A stretch of 64,000 bases of DNA, taken from Mesomycoplasma ovipneumoniae (GTDB lineage: Bacteria > Bacillota_I > Bacilli_A > Mycoplasmatales > Metamycoplasmataceae). The DNA is taken from contig NZ_CP142136.1 of the NCBI RefSeq assembly GCF_035918255.1, positions 310,001-374,000 on the forward strand. The letters are read 5' to 3'. How positions within the stretch are numbered: position 1 is the first letter of the stretch; each line of letters opens with the position of its first letter. The notes under the pieces were generated by a model. It made no database searches, had not been told where the DNA came from, and saw only the letters and a list, made by a program, of their open reading frames with translations. Below are positions 36,961 through 50,272 of this stretch, in pieces. The position numbers and the translations under genes are program-made.

Positions 36961-38211
36961 TTATTTGTTATCATTAATTATTGAAATATATTTATTATTA
37001 TCAATGTAGTCGCTATAAAAATAGTCTATTTTGTTAATTATTGTAGGAAAATCCAAATATTCAACTTCACTAAACTCTTCAGTATCAAGACCTGTATTCA
37101 AAACATACATATAATCATAAAAATCATAAAGTTTAGGTAATGAATCTGAAACCAAATTATCCATTATCTTATTAGATTTTTTTAATAAACAAATATACTG
37201 AAAATCCTTATCGATATATTGAGTATTATTATTTGGATGAGCCATAATAAAATGCTGATCAGGGGTAAGCATTATTAAATTTTCTATATAGCCAGCAATT
37301 TGCGGATAATCTGATTGTGGGAAAATATGATGAGCTTGTGTTGCAATAACTGTTTCTGTTTCTTGCTCAATTTCAGATTTAGAACTGTAATATGTAGCAT
37401 TATATTCTCTTAAAACTTTTTTAGCTTTATTTACAGTATATTTAGCATAAGCTTTAGACTTAGTTTGATCCAATGTGTCTTCGTATTCTTCTCTTGTTAC
37501 CGATTTATCCTTGCCACTTAACTCATCTCTCCAATTAGCTTTATTATACAGCATGTCATTCATAGTAATAATTTTTGATGACATTCTACCTTTTTCAGTG
37601 CCTAGTTTCTTAAGTTTAAATGCTAATGGATTTATTATTTTTGCGAATATCCTCCCACATTCTGTTTCTTTATTAATTGCAGTATTTTCAATAGTAAAAT
37701 CAATAAAGTCTTGCCTTACATCTTTATATGAATCATTAGTTTGAATTTCAAAGAATTTTTCAAAGCTTTTATATAAATCACTATCCTTTAAAACTTTTAC
37801 TATATACTCATAAAGAAAATTTAATGCATTTGTTTGCCTTAAAGCTATATTTTCCAATAGCTCTTGGTTATTAATCTTATAAAAATATCTATTATTTTCC
37901 TTTCTTGTTGACAATATTTTGCTATAAGACAATAATTTTATTGGTTGACCAAAATATTTATCATACTCATTACTTGCTTTTAATTCGGGATCAGGTTTTG
38001 AAAAAATTTCAATAACATTGTTTCTAGAATATTCACTATGCCATATATCTGACACTGTAAATTCTTCATTTTCATTTTTCACATATTCTATAATACAATC
38101 CGCTATAATTCACACAACATCAAAAGTACATTTTTGATCTATCCATCTAGCATTGTTACTTTTTCTTAGATCATAATCAAATTGATTTAAAAAATCAGAG
38201 TAAATGCTCAT
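36961..38211 (-). CDS. Type II restriction endonuclease, HNH family (putative)
   Basis: 416 residues from the ATG at 38211, with a GGAGG ribosome site inside the end of the methyltransferase gene, two bases away. The last third contains AHHIFPQSDYPQIAGYIENL, then a His in QHFIMAHP. HH-IFP, Asn and His are spaced as in an HNH/beta-beta-alpha-metal nuclease. The rest is charged and without other known motifs. Being immediately downstream of, and translationally coupled to, a DNA methyltransferase strongly suggests it is the cognate endonuclease. Two different methylation chemistries in the partner would fit an asymmetric target, as in systems such as HphI (analogy only). UGA Trp codons are few, as in recently transferred genes. 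Confidence 0.8.
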
Positions 38212-38213
38212 TA

Positions 38214-40721
38214 TTAGACCTCCTTGTTTATTCCAAACCAATACACACTTGTATTGTCAATATTCAATGAGCGAGTTTGATAGTTTCTTGCCAATGAATA
38301 AAATTCTCTAAATTCCAGACTAGAAATATATAATCTTTGCTTTTCTGATATTTCAAAGTCATATTTTTTTTGAAGTATTGCAACAGAACCGTTAGTAATA
38401 TAGCCTTTTTCTTTTCTTAATAGTCTTGGTTTGTAAGTCAGGTTGGGCGCTAAATAAACAACATCGCTGTTAATGAATTTATATACACTTAATTTTTTGG
38501 CTTTACATAAATCCATATATGAATCATAATCCTCAATATTAACTATTTGACTTCCATCATCAGAAATATTTCTAGATTTTATAACACGTATAGAATCACC
38601 ATTATAAGAGTTATTAAGCATTTTAGATGTGATTTGTCTATCTCTAAATACAGAAAACACGTCAAATATCAATTTATTCGAAACTTTATCAAAAAAATCA
38701 TTTCTATAAATCACCCAATAAGGTAAATCATCAGAAAATATATATTTTTTAGGTTGCATAATTTTAACATTTTTGGTTAGTGATTTAACCAATATTTTTG
38801 AATTTTTTTTATTATTTATTGTTAAGTTTATAGTTTCGATTAAAACACCTTTAAATCCTAGTTCTCCAAAATCTAATATAGATTCAACATTGTATTCTTT
38901 GAGTATATTTCTAGTTCCTATATACTCAACGTTGCTTAATAAATTTTTTGGCAATATTAATGATACATTGTCAGAATCTAACAATGATTTTTCCAAGAAT
39001 AATCCTGCCAAATTAGTTAAATTCTTACTAAAGTCACTATTTTTAATGTATTTCAAAATATCTTTTGAACTTAATTTAGTAAATGGTGGATTCCCAATAA
39101 TAAGGTCAAATTTAAAATTAAACTTTGTGTCCATATAGTCTGCGTTAATAAAATTAATATTAAAATTCTCAGGAATTGATTTACTATCGAATAGGATTTT
39201 TAATATATCTAACATTTCTGGGTCAATATCTATTACTGTGAGTGATACTTTTTTTATATAATCATATTTTTTAAATATAAGGGGAATAAAGCTCCCGATT
39301 CCAACAGAAGGTTCTAAAATATGAACCTCATCCTTTTCAAAGTCAGGTAATACTGAAACTATTTCATTTAATATTTTTTTTGGAGTATAAAATGCAGAAT
39401 GAGAATATCTTTTAGCATTCGACAGTTCTATAATTCGAGCTAAGCTTTCAAAACAGACACTATCCTTGTTATTCAAAACGTATTTTTTCAAATTACTAAT
39501 ATCAGCAAGTTTTTCCTCATCAATTATTTTATTAATATCAACCCCTCTAATTTTTTTTTGACTAAGATGCTTTTTTATATTATTAGCAATTTGTCTAAAT
39601 ACTTCAGTGGGAACAGCTTCTCCAATACTCTGCCTAATGTTCATTTCTTCCTTTTTTGAGAGGGCTTTCTTTTCTTTATAGGATTTAGAATTTAAATCAT
39701 CTAAAGATAACTCGGATCACTTAAAACTATCTGGTATAGACATCATCTTCATTAATTCTCGTATTGAAAATACTCTGTCTTGATTAGGGTGAATGGTATT
39801 TTGACTTGCCATTTGATCATTTCTTGTATGAAAACATGGAGCAACTTTATCAAAAACTTGTCTTTTATATTTATCCCCATTCTTAAATTTATTGATTACT
39901 ATTTCTCCGTTAATAATCTTGTGAGGCTTTTTAACATCATCTATATTATCAAATGCACTTTCACCCTCTTTGAGATTAGAAATCCAATCCCTCATATGAA
40001 TAGGATATTCCCTAAAACTATGATAAAAATCTGTATTGTCATATTCACCCCATGATAATTCAGGCATACTTCCAATAACTTCTCTTAATGTTTTCTCTTC
40101 TCTATAGTTAGGGAATAATTCTAGTGGCAATATAAAATCACTTTCTGACTTATGAACGCCTATTACCAATGTCCTAGTTCTAGAGGAATTTGAGCCATAA
40201 TTTTTAAAATTTAATATTCTGTTTTCTATAACATATTCTGAAGACAATTCTGAAGTAATCATATTTCCAATTGAAACTACCTCAGAATTATATGTGCATC
40301 CAGTTTTCCAAAATGCTGCCACATTTTCAAAGACAAAAAATCTTGGCAAAACCTTTTTTACTATCTTTACGCTTTCGACAATTAAACTATTTCTTTCAAT
40401 TTCATCATCTTTCTTTTTATGGTTGGCAACACTCATTCCTTGACATGGCGGGGTAGCTACAACAACATCAACTCTATCATTACCCATTTTGTTTCATAAT
40501 TTTATTTCATCATAAATTTTATTTTGTATATTTTTATCTCTGATATCTCCGCTAATATACCCACTATTAAAACTACATTTATTATTAATTTTTTGGATGT
40601 TAAGTCTTCTTTCAATTAGTTCATTAGTAGCAATACATTCAAAATTTTCAACTTTAAATCCATAACAACCTACCCCAGCAGATGAAAACAAAGAAATATA
40701 TGTCAATTTATTATTAATCAT
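38214..40721 (-). CDS. Fused bifunctional DNA methyltransferase: m5C domain plus m6A domain
   Basis: With UGA as Trp a single frame of 835 codons runs from the ATG at 40721 (GGAGG six bases upstream) to TAA at 38214. The frame stays open through 39717-39644, where the standard code would show a stop. The first half is a complete cytosine-C5 methyltransferase: motif I SLFSSAGVGCYGF, motif IV ATPPCQGMS with the catalytic Cys, VI FVFENV, VIII NSSRTRTLVIG, IX IRELMKMMSIPDSF and X IRQSIGEAVPTEVFRQIA. The second half is an N6-adenine methyltransferase: ILEPSVGIGSFIP (motif I) and IIGNPPF (motif IV). It would protect both strands of an asymmetric site from the adjacent HNH nuclease. Start upstream of 40721 cannot be excluded. 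Confidence 0.88.
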
Positions 40722-40924
40722 TTTATCCTCCACACTTTCCATAATTTTTGAAGTATCCAATTCAATGCATTGCACATTTTGAACAAGATATCTATGTTTA
40801 TATTCTTCTTAGTTTTTAATTTCTGAAATGTACTTTTACTTATGCTAGTAATACCTATCAAATCTTCATAAATTCTTAAAGTAAAATGCTCAATTTTGTA
40901 AATACTGTTAAAATGATAACAAAT
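40722..40924 (-). pseudogene. Remnant of a Cro/CI-type HTH regulator (controller-like) before the methyltransferase
   Basis: From 40924 (after a TAA) the frame reads through LRIYEDLIGITSISKSTFQK and NINIDILFKMCNALN, a good match to the short XRE-type HTH proteins (SKxTxxKLK...DxLxKICxALNC). There is no ATG. After ALN the expected CDxSxIMExVED continuation is found only in another frame (DTSKIMESVEDK), the frame of the methyltransferase. One missing base near 40765 would explain this. So the regulator appears to lack its 5' end and to be frameshifted, or it was once fused to the methyltransferase. Controller proteins of RM systems usually occupy this place. Confidence 0.6.
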
Positions 40925-40960
40925 TTAAGAATCAAGTTTAAATAATAGTCAGAAATCAAT

Positions 40961-41227
40961 TTAAAGGGAGCAGTCAAGATATGAGTCTTTTCTAAATAAT
41001 GTTTTTGGTTTGTTTGATTTGGGTATCTCAATCTCACTTTTTAATTTTTTTCTAATTTCACCGTTTTTTTTATGCTTCGAACTAGCTTTAACATAGTAAT
41101 ATAAATCAGTGTTTGAGTCATAAAAAATAACAACAGGATGCGCTTCTATCGTTTCTTCAAGACTAGTAAAAATAAGAGAGTCGTTAAAACTAGTAGGTCT
41201 AATTTTTTTTACTAGTTTTTCAGTCAT
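40961..41227 (-). pseudogene. Truncated PemK/MazF-like paralogue (N-terminal 88 aa only)
   Basis: The ATG at 41227 has AGGGGG upstream and TATAAT at 41271-41276. The sequence AHPVVIFYDSNTDLYYYVKA and IPKSNKPKTLFRKDSYLDCS is clearly paralogous to the 58.9-63.3 kb genes. It stops right after DCSL, where the paralogues continue DCSQ(V/I)FYI. The 36 bases beyond separate it from the HTH remnant, which has lost its own 5' end. This suggests a recombination joint, where the RM island replaced the 3' part of this gene. The fragment could still make an 88-residue protein. Confidence 0.7.
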
Positions 41228-41348
41228 CTCAATTCCCCCTTTGGATAAAAATTTATTCTTATAAAATTAAATTATAAAGGAAAAGAAGTTAAATTTTCCT
41301 AAAATCTTTCTCTTTTTAAAAGAAATTTCTAATATAAAATAAAAAATT

Positions 41349-41502
41349 ATGTTTTATACATCTGAAGAAAAAACAACTTTAATTAATAATTTAATCGAGA
41401 AAATTAAAGCTGATGGTGCGAGGTTTTTTAGAAAAAGTTAGGCAAATCAACGGGCAATGTTTTCATTCAAAAATTAAAAGACTGAATAATCAAAATCGCT
41501 AG
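41349..41502 (+). pseudogene. Frameshifted gene fragment of unknown family
   Basis: ATG at 41349 starts MFYTSEEKTTLINNLIEKIK and ends early at TAG (41439-41441). A shifted frame continues RGFLEKVRQINGQCFHSKIK and ends at 41502. The two frames look like one short piece of a larger gene broken by an indel. I do not recognise the parent gene. Confidence 0.4.
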
Positions 41503-41577
41503 TTTTTAAGGATTTTAAGTTTGTAAATCTAAACTAAAAATAATAAAAAAAGCTAATTTATCGCCTTGTTTTTAGAA

Positions 41578-42215
<638 letters not shown>

Positions 42216-42262
42216 ATTTTAAGCGGAAAAATTACAAATTAACTATCAAAAAAGAGTAAATA

Positions 42263-42290
42263 AAAAACTTGGGTAGACCCCCAAGTTTTT
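42263..42290 (-). terminator. Terminator of the large permease gene
   Basis: AAAAACTTGGG pairs with CCCAAGTTTTT around a short loop. It lies 54 bases past the stop at 42344 and could act on both strands, also ending transcription out of repeat copy 4. Confidence 0.85.
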
Positions 42291-42343
42291 AGATTGTTTT
42301 TGAATTAAGTTTTAATTAAAACAAATCAGTAAATAAATGAGAA

Positions 42344-45300
42344 TTAAGTTTTTTCTTTAATTACATAAACAGATTTACGGTTTGTTAAGAAACGTCAAAG
42401 AATTGCAAGCACACTAAAGAAAATTACACTAATTATTAACAGCGCGCCAAAGAAGACAGGAACTGATATTGCCAAAGCAAGGAAAATTGAATTTGAAGCA
42501 AGAATATACGAACTAAATATTCCCATTCCGAGCATTGCAAAAGGAACGCTTATTAGAGTTGCTAAAATTAAAATTGGGAGATAAATGCTATAGAAAAGTC
42601 GTAATTTTGTTCGATTTGAATATCCGAGAACGTCTAGAATCGCAATGTTTTCTTGGTTTTCATTAATGATTGAAGAAGCGATAATAATTAAAATAATTAA
42701 TGAAACGGCTAGGAAAACAATGACAACAATATTAATTCCAGCTCCAAAGAGATTAGCGAAATTAGAAATAAAGTTTGTTTCAATATTTTTAGCCTCAACA
42801 CCTTGGGTGGCAATTTGGTAAATTGTATTACCATAAATTTCGTTGAAATTTTTTAGCGACTGTTTAATTGAAGAAAGGTTTTGGTTGACAAAAGTCGGAT
42901 CAGTGAGTGAACTAAAATCTAAGTTTGAATTTTGGTTGACTCAGGTTGCATTTTGTTGCTGATTTTTGAGGTTAATAATTTTTAAAATTTCGTCTTTTGA
43001 GTAACCAGCAAGTTGTAAGGCACCTTTTTGGCCTTGTTCGTCTTGACTAAAAGCAAAAATGTTAGCAAAATAACCAATTGTATCATCATTATTTAGCGAG
43101 TCAACATTAATCTCTGAACTACCTGCCCAGTATCCAGAAGGTGAGTACAAAGTAAAGGAATTAGTAATTTGCTCAATATCAGGTGAAGCCAAAATTAATC
43201 CGTTAAATGGTTTTAAATTATAAAATTCTAGGACTGAATCATAAATATCTAGACCAAGAAGTTTATTTGCCACGTCTTGTGAGGTAATTAATTCTGAATT
43301 TATATAAGTATCAGAAATACCAATTATTTTAAATTTAGCTGTTTTTTGTGGAATATCACGAATTTTTGCTAAATAACGATCAATAGTGTTAATAATTGGC
43401 ATTTCAATTAGTGAATCTATCCCTAAATTGTGCTTTTTGGCAAAAACGTGGTTGACAACCAAAGGATAGATATCATTTTCAATTTTGAAATCATTAATAA
43501 CTTTGAGTAAATCTTGGTTTGATTCATCTTTGATTTCAATTATTGGGTTATTTTGGCTTTGGGTATTATAACCGTAAATTTTAAGACCATTTTCAATTGA
43601 TGATCCGTTATTATAGGAAGTGTCAATGTAAGTATAGACTTGATTTTGCGGAGCGTTTTTATCAGCATTAGGGCTTAGCGAAATTCCCGCAAAGGAAACA
43701 GTAAAGTCTTTTTCAACATTTGCATTCAAATATGACTCGACTAAAAATTTCCGGTATTCATCACGATTTTTGACTTGGCCAAAAATTGATACCTCATGAG
43801 CTAAGTAATCATTCTTGACAGGGTCAAACTTGAAGTACCAAAATCTACCTAAATTAATATTCCCCGGGTCGGCTAAATATTTAAAATATGGTTGTTTGTT
43901 AGCGATTCTTTCTTCAATATTTTGTGATTGTTCCATTTGGAGAACAACTTTGTTGGAAATTGAAAAAATATTATTTCGCAATGATTCAGGAAGGTTTGAA
44001 AGAACAATATCAAAAATTGAAAGGTTATTTGATTCACTAATTTTAATATTTAGTCCTGATCGTGAAAGAACAACCGGATTTTTTGAGTTAGTATTTATTT
44101 CGCCATTTTGGTTAGTATCACCAAAAACTGAAGGATTTCCTGGGCGGAAGTAATTTGGTGAATTAGTGTTAATCTCAGAACCTGATCCAATTGGAACATA
44201 TAAGTTTTTCTCAAGATTTTTTGGATTATAAACAACTAACGGTCCACCTTCACGCGATGGACTAAAAAGATTTAATTTGTATGTATAATGACGATTTAGG
44301 TAAGTTTTTGTAATTGTGTTTTGGAAAATATTATGTGAAGACAGTGAGAAAATTAGTGCAAATTGGACAATAATAATTGCAATTATTAGTGAGATAATTT
44401 TTCAAGTTGAATTAATAACAAGTGAAATTGAAAATTTGTTGACAATTTTGGTTTTTCGAAATAGCCTTGCCACGCCTTGGGCGAATTTTGAAGTGTTAAT
44501 TTCACTAATTCCTGATAATAATTGGTTTGGTTTTTGTTTTAAATTTCAAAGAATTACTAAATAAATTAAGGCACTAATTGCAATAAATGGAACTACAAAG
44601 GAAAATACAAATGAAATTGGCTCAAAACTATAAAGATTTACATCAAATTCTCAAAACTGTGAAATTAAGCCAACAAGCGGAATTTTGACAAAAAATCCAA
44701 CTAAATAACCAAGTAGTCCACCAATAAATGAAATCATTAAACCAATTGAGAGAAATGAAGAAGCAATTTCAAAGAGTGTATATCCTTGAGCCCGAAGAAT
44801 TCCAAGAACTTTATTGTTTGTTGAAATGTAACGTTTGATAATAAAGGCAACAGCAAAAAGTACTAGAAGTGATAAAAATAAGGTTATATAAATATTTATT
44901 GATGAAAAAGTAGAAATTATATTTGTCCCAACTGAAATTCTCAGTGACCTTTCGGGATTTAAAAAGTCAATTTCATCAGCGCTAAATGTTCGCTGGAGGC
45001 GATTTAGGGAAAAATTCTTGGCAATTAAGTCGTCAGTATCTTGCTTGAATTGTTCTAAATTACCTTGGGGTTTTAATTTAATCAATAAGTAATTTTTTAC
45101 TGGATTTGAACGATATGAAAAGCGAGCCTTATCAAAACCGAATTTATTTACATAGGCCAAAGCTTGATTTGAAGGATCGAGTTGAATATTTTTTTCGTCA
45201 ATAACCGGATATAAATAATCAACACTAAAATCAGAGCCAACAATTATATATTTAAGACCTGCGGCATTTAAAATGTATTTATCATCTAATTGATCAATTA

Positions 45301-48300
45301 ATTTTTCAATATCACTGGCATTGTCAGGAATTTGTCCTTGGTAGATTTCTTTTTGATTTTTTTCTAAATAGGAATTATTAACTTTGATAACATATGCGCG
45401 ATTATCATCAATATTAATTGAGTTGCTTGCAATACGGGTAACAATAATTTTTTCGAAGAATTTTTCATAAAATTTGTAAATATTAATACCAAAAAATTCG
45501 GGATTATCTTTTGATTTTTCAAAAATTAAAGCAGATATGTCTTTTAGTTTGTAATAATCAAGCGAAACAGAGCTTGCCAAATTGCTATGAATAAAAGGAG
45601 GAATTTCTTCGTTATTTTTTATTTGTGATGATAAAAGATCAATTAGTTGTGATTGCTGTGTTGAAGGGTCGCCTTGAACTTGTCTTATAGATGGTATTCG
45701 TGATTGTAAAATAAAGGCAAGATTAAAATTGTTTGCTTCAGTTTCGATTTGTGCATCAGGATTTGTTGAAAATCATAACGGAATTTGTGGCAATTGTGCT
45801 GAAAAAAATTGTCCAAGTCCAAGAGATTCTAAATTTAGTCCAACAAGTAAAGGATTTAAAGTGGCATATTGGCTAACAAGTGTTGATAGAAAGCGTTTTT
45901 TGAAAGGTGAGTCAGAAAATTTATTTTCTAGCAAAAAATTATCCATTATATATTTAACAGATTTATTAAAGTTGGCTTCAAAAGGATAATTTTGTGAATA
46001 ATAAGCTAAATATCCTAAATTTTCAACTAATTCAGTTTGATTTTCAATTAGTCAAGTTTTAATAGTTTTTGTATTACCATGTTGGTCGGTATATTGTTTG
46101 TCAAAAACTGGGTCATTCAAAAGGTTTCTAAATTCAGTGTTGTTGTTTAAATGTAGACTTGTAAGATAAGGTTGTAAAATTGATCTTGATGCAGCAGGCA
46201 GACCGGCAAAAAGTCCTTCTTGGTTTTGGAGATTTTTAATTCCACCAAAAAGTTGTGTATCATTTAAAATTGCATTTGTTGATGAAGAATTGGCAAAAGA
46301 ATATAATTTATTAAATGCCTGTTGGAGTTCTAAATTTGGAAGGTTGTTTTCAGCAACAAAACGAATTCAAAAACGATAATTACGAACTGCAAGACCGATA
46401 ATTGAACTAGGATCACTAGTAATTGAGTCTTGTAATTTATCAATTAGATCTGCTGAGGCTGAAATATAAATTGGTCTTAGTTTTAGTGGAGTTGCAGCCG
46501 AAGCATTGCCATCTTCAACTTGAGAAGCGGGAATTTTGATTGAATTTGTTAAAAAGTAAAGAATGTCACCAATAGATTCATAATTTGCAAAAATATTTGT
46601 ATCATCAAGACTTGGCGGTTTAATATTTGTGATAATATTACCGGTTTTTGTATAATTTTTAAAATTAAAGATTTCAAAAATGTCTTTGATTTCTTGAAGT
46701 CTATTTTTAATATCTTCAACATTATCAAGATTCACGATTCTTAAATATCTATTTAGAAAAATTCGCTCATTTAATGTTAAATTTGTAATTTTTATTTCAG
46801 GATTTTCGCTGAGTTTTGTCAAAACAGAACTTGCTAAGACATCAATTTGCTTACTTTTTTGTAAATTATCAGTATTTGCAACTGAATTTCAGTTAGAGCT
46901 AATAAATTGTAAGTCATAAATATCAATTTTTTGATCATCAACTCCAGGAAGGAAATAACGAAGACCAATTTGTCCACTTCCTGAATCTTGTCCTTTTGAA
47001 GATGCATTAATTATTTTAATTAATGAATTTATTGTGCTTTGTCTTGTTTTTTCATCTTTAAGAAAAGTTCCAACAAGCGCAATTAAATAATCATTAACTT
47101 GTAGTTCGGTTCGTTTAAAAAATTCTTTGTCTGCTTGTGCTTTTTTCAAATTTTCTGGTAAATTTAAATATTTATCATAACCATCGGAAAAAACATTTTT
47201 TGTTAAGTAATCAAGATTTTTTACAAAAGTTGGGATGTCAAAATTAGTAATTAATTCAATTAGACCTTCGTTAATGTTTGAATAAGGGTTGTTTTCACCT
47301 TTGCCGTTTAATTTTGTAAGAATTTTAATAATTTCAGCTTGTTTATTTTTTGCAAATCTTTCAACAATTGGTCTTGTTAAAAATCCAAAAAAGCCTTTAG
47401 TTTTTTCATCAACAACAGTTGAAAACATTGCATTAAAATCAATTTCATTAACAATATCAATTAAACCTGCTTTTATTCTTTGTTGGTCAATTGAGGCTAA
47501 AAATTCTTTAATAAAATCTACACCTGAAAAAAGACTAATTAAGTTTGATTTATTTTTGTTATTTTCTTCAAATCAAGCGTTTAATTTATCAAGGAGTTTT
47601 TCAAAGTCAATTGAATAAATGACTTTTTGAAATCCATTTAATAGATTTATTGGATTTTTAATTGCCTTAGCGAGTGCCTCAATACCACCAAGTCGTTGAA
47701 TTTGATCAAAAATATCAACACCAAAAGCAGATAAAATTGAGTTTAATGAAAAAATTTGTCTAACAAGATAAAGACTTCGCTCTGAATTAGTAGTAGCTGA
47801 TTGCTCAGTTTTATGAATTATTTGGTCAACAAAATTAGCAAGAACATCATTAATAATTGTTGGGCGGTTATTTTTAGTTAAAATATGACCGGCTTTTACA
47901 AGTAATTCAGAAAGTAAATTATAGTTTTTAATTCGAAAAGCAAGAATATCAACTAATTTAATTTCATCAGCAGCAAGAGCAAGTGCATTAAAAATCGCAT
48001 CTACATCAGGTTTTAAGAAAAAGCCATTATCGACTAAAACAGAATTATTCAGTGCATCTGCGGCTTGTAAAAATAATGAGCGGGCTGATTTTTGTGTGTC
48101 AATTTCATTTTGAACATTAGTTGAAAAGTAATAGTAAATTAACGGAATTGTTGCTGTATTTGAATAATTATCTACCCGTTTAAATCAACCACTGTCAGAA
48201 ATTTTTGCATCAATTTCAAAGTTTTTATTTTCCAAGAAATTTGCCAGTAAAGCTTGTGTTCTCTGCTCACGACTTCCAGGATTTGTATTGTCAGTTTTTA

Positions 48301-50272
48301 TAATATTTTCAGGTAGCAGAGTTCATTTAATCTCACCAAGATTTTTAAAAACATAACCAAATTGGTAATTTGGCAACAAAATTATTCCGTGAAAATCAAG
48401 GTTTGCCGAAGTGTTTGTAGTAGCAATTGGATTTTCGTCTTGAACTTTTTTAAGTAAAACAATTTTTGTATTTAAAATGTTTTGGTAAAGCAATTTTTGA
48501 TCATCTTGAAATTCAACATTACCAAAAGTTACTTTTAAATCAATTAGGTTTGGATCAATTCCGTAACTTTCATGAGCAGCAGCAATTACTTTAGCTTGAA
48601 AAATTGCCGGAATTTTTGTATTTGAATTATCTAAAATTTTCCCAACTTGAGGAAATAGTTTAGTTTCTCTATTTGATTTATAATCTTGAATTTCGTTAAA
48701 TAGCCGTCCAAGTTGTTGCTGTTGGTCTAAATTTTGATTTTGAAAACTGATTTTATTAAAAATCTCGGGGCTAATTCCGGAATTAATAAAATGAATTACT
48801 TGGTTTGTTGTTGAATCTTGACCTTTTTGTTGAACGTCAATTGTAAAGGTTTGTCTTGTTCCAATTGAATCAACTACTTTTACATCTCTTCCGTTAACTT
48901 TTTGTGAGTAATTTTGCAAATAATTATAAAAGTAAATATTTGCATATTCTTGAACATTTTGGGAAAGTTTTAAAAAGGTTGCGTTTTTAATATTTGAATT
49001 TGATAAGTTATTTAATTCTTCATTTGTAACAAGCGCTAAATTGTTATTATTTAATTTTTCAATTTGGGCAATTGTACTTACAAAAGAAGGCTCACCTTTT
49101 TTTTGAAATTCAACGGTTAAATCTGAAATTGAAAGATCAGCAGAAACGATAGTTTCATGATCACCTTCAGTAGTTATTATCCGTTTTTCTCAGTAGTTAA
49201 TATTTTGTAATTCTTGAAATTGTTTTGGTTCATTATTTTTTAAATAAAGTAAATATTCTTTAATAAACCCAGTGAAATTTTGACTATTTTCATCAATTTC
49301 TTTAAGTTTGTATTTGTGATTAATATACTCAATTCTAGATCTTAGATCACGAACTCAGTTTGGCAATAATTGGTAGTTTTGACCTGGATCTAAAATTTTA
49401 AACTCATTAGAGCTTCAATTTATATCTTTTGTTAAATTAAAAGTTTTAGTATTAAATCGCGCATTGATAGAATTAGCGTTCTGAGTAAAAGTAACAAACG
49501 ACGAGCTAGTATTTTCAATCTCAAAATCACCTTCAACTTTTTGCTTAATTTTTAAAAGTGAATATAAATCCGGCCCTTTTAATTCAAAGCCAATTCCTTG
49601 TCTTTGTCAACTTGAGCCTAAAATAGGATCAAAAGTAGCTTGTTTTGTAATACCGTTAATGACAAGTGGATTAGCAAAATTGATAATAATTTTATCACCT
49701 TGTTTGTAATAAACAAGAATGTCATTAGCTTTGTAATTTGTTCTGTCTAAGGTTATTGTATCTGCAGTTGTAACAGAATATGATTTTACCTTTTTTTGAA
49801 AATTTTTACCATCATTTGTTATATAAACCGGCAAAAATGCTTGTTTTGATAACGAAAATGTGTTGTCATCATTTAATGTTGCATTAAAGTAAAATTCGCG
49901 ACTAAATTCGGTCGAAAGAACATATTCATCATTACTTAAATGAGGCGAAATTGAACCTAAACTAATAAAATTATCTTTTATTATTAGTTGTTTTTTACTT
50001 TTTTCGTTCTCAAGTGGTTGATAGACTTCTGGTTTGAGTTCATCATATCCTTCGTTTTGGGCGTTTCCAAAATAATTAAACTCAGTATTGATCGTTGCAT
50101 CATGAAGGCCAGAAAAATTTTTATACTCATCTAACCGGTCCCCATAGGCCCGGTTTGTCGTAAATAAAGTAGTAAAAATTACGGCGGTAAAGAAAACTAA
50201 AGTTATTAGCCCAACAAAAATAACTTTAGTTTTTAAAAACATTGCAAATATGTGTTTAAAAATTTTCTTCAT
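42344..50272 (-). CDS. Giant FtsX-like ABC transporter permease/surface protein, 2642 aa
   Basis: A single frame of 2643 codons when UGA is Trp; several large pieces share the same phase. An N-terminal membrane helix (IFVGLITLVFFTAVIFTTLF, residues about 18-38) is followed by an extracellular domain of roughly 1700 residues, mostly polar and helical. At about 1780-1880 lies an FtsX-type block (YITLFLSLLVLFAVAFIIKR, then an RAQGYT loop and SIGLMISFIGGLLGYLVGFF). Two more helices lie at about 1885-1980, a second ectodomain at about 1980-2490 and three terminal helices at 2494-2630. This is the MacB/FtsX permease topology with two permease units. No ATPase gene is adjacent. It may move lipids or proteins, or act as a mechanical transmitter; substrate unknown. 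Confidence 0.8.

Noticed and set aside
39645..40721. Separate m5C and m6A methyltransferase genes
   Set aside because: The apparent break is a UGA codon; the frame is open, and C5 motif X lies beyond it. Treated as one fused gene.
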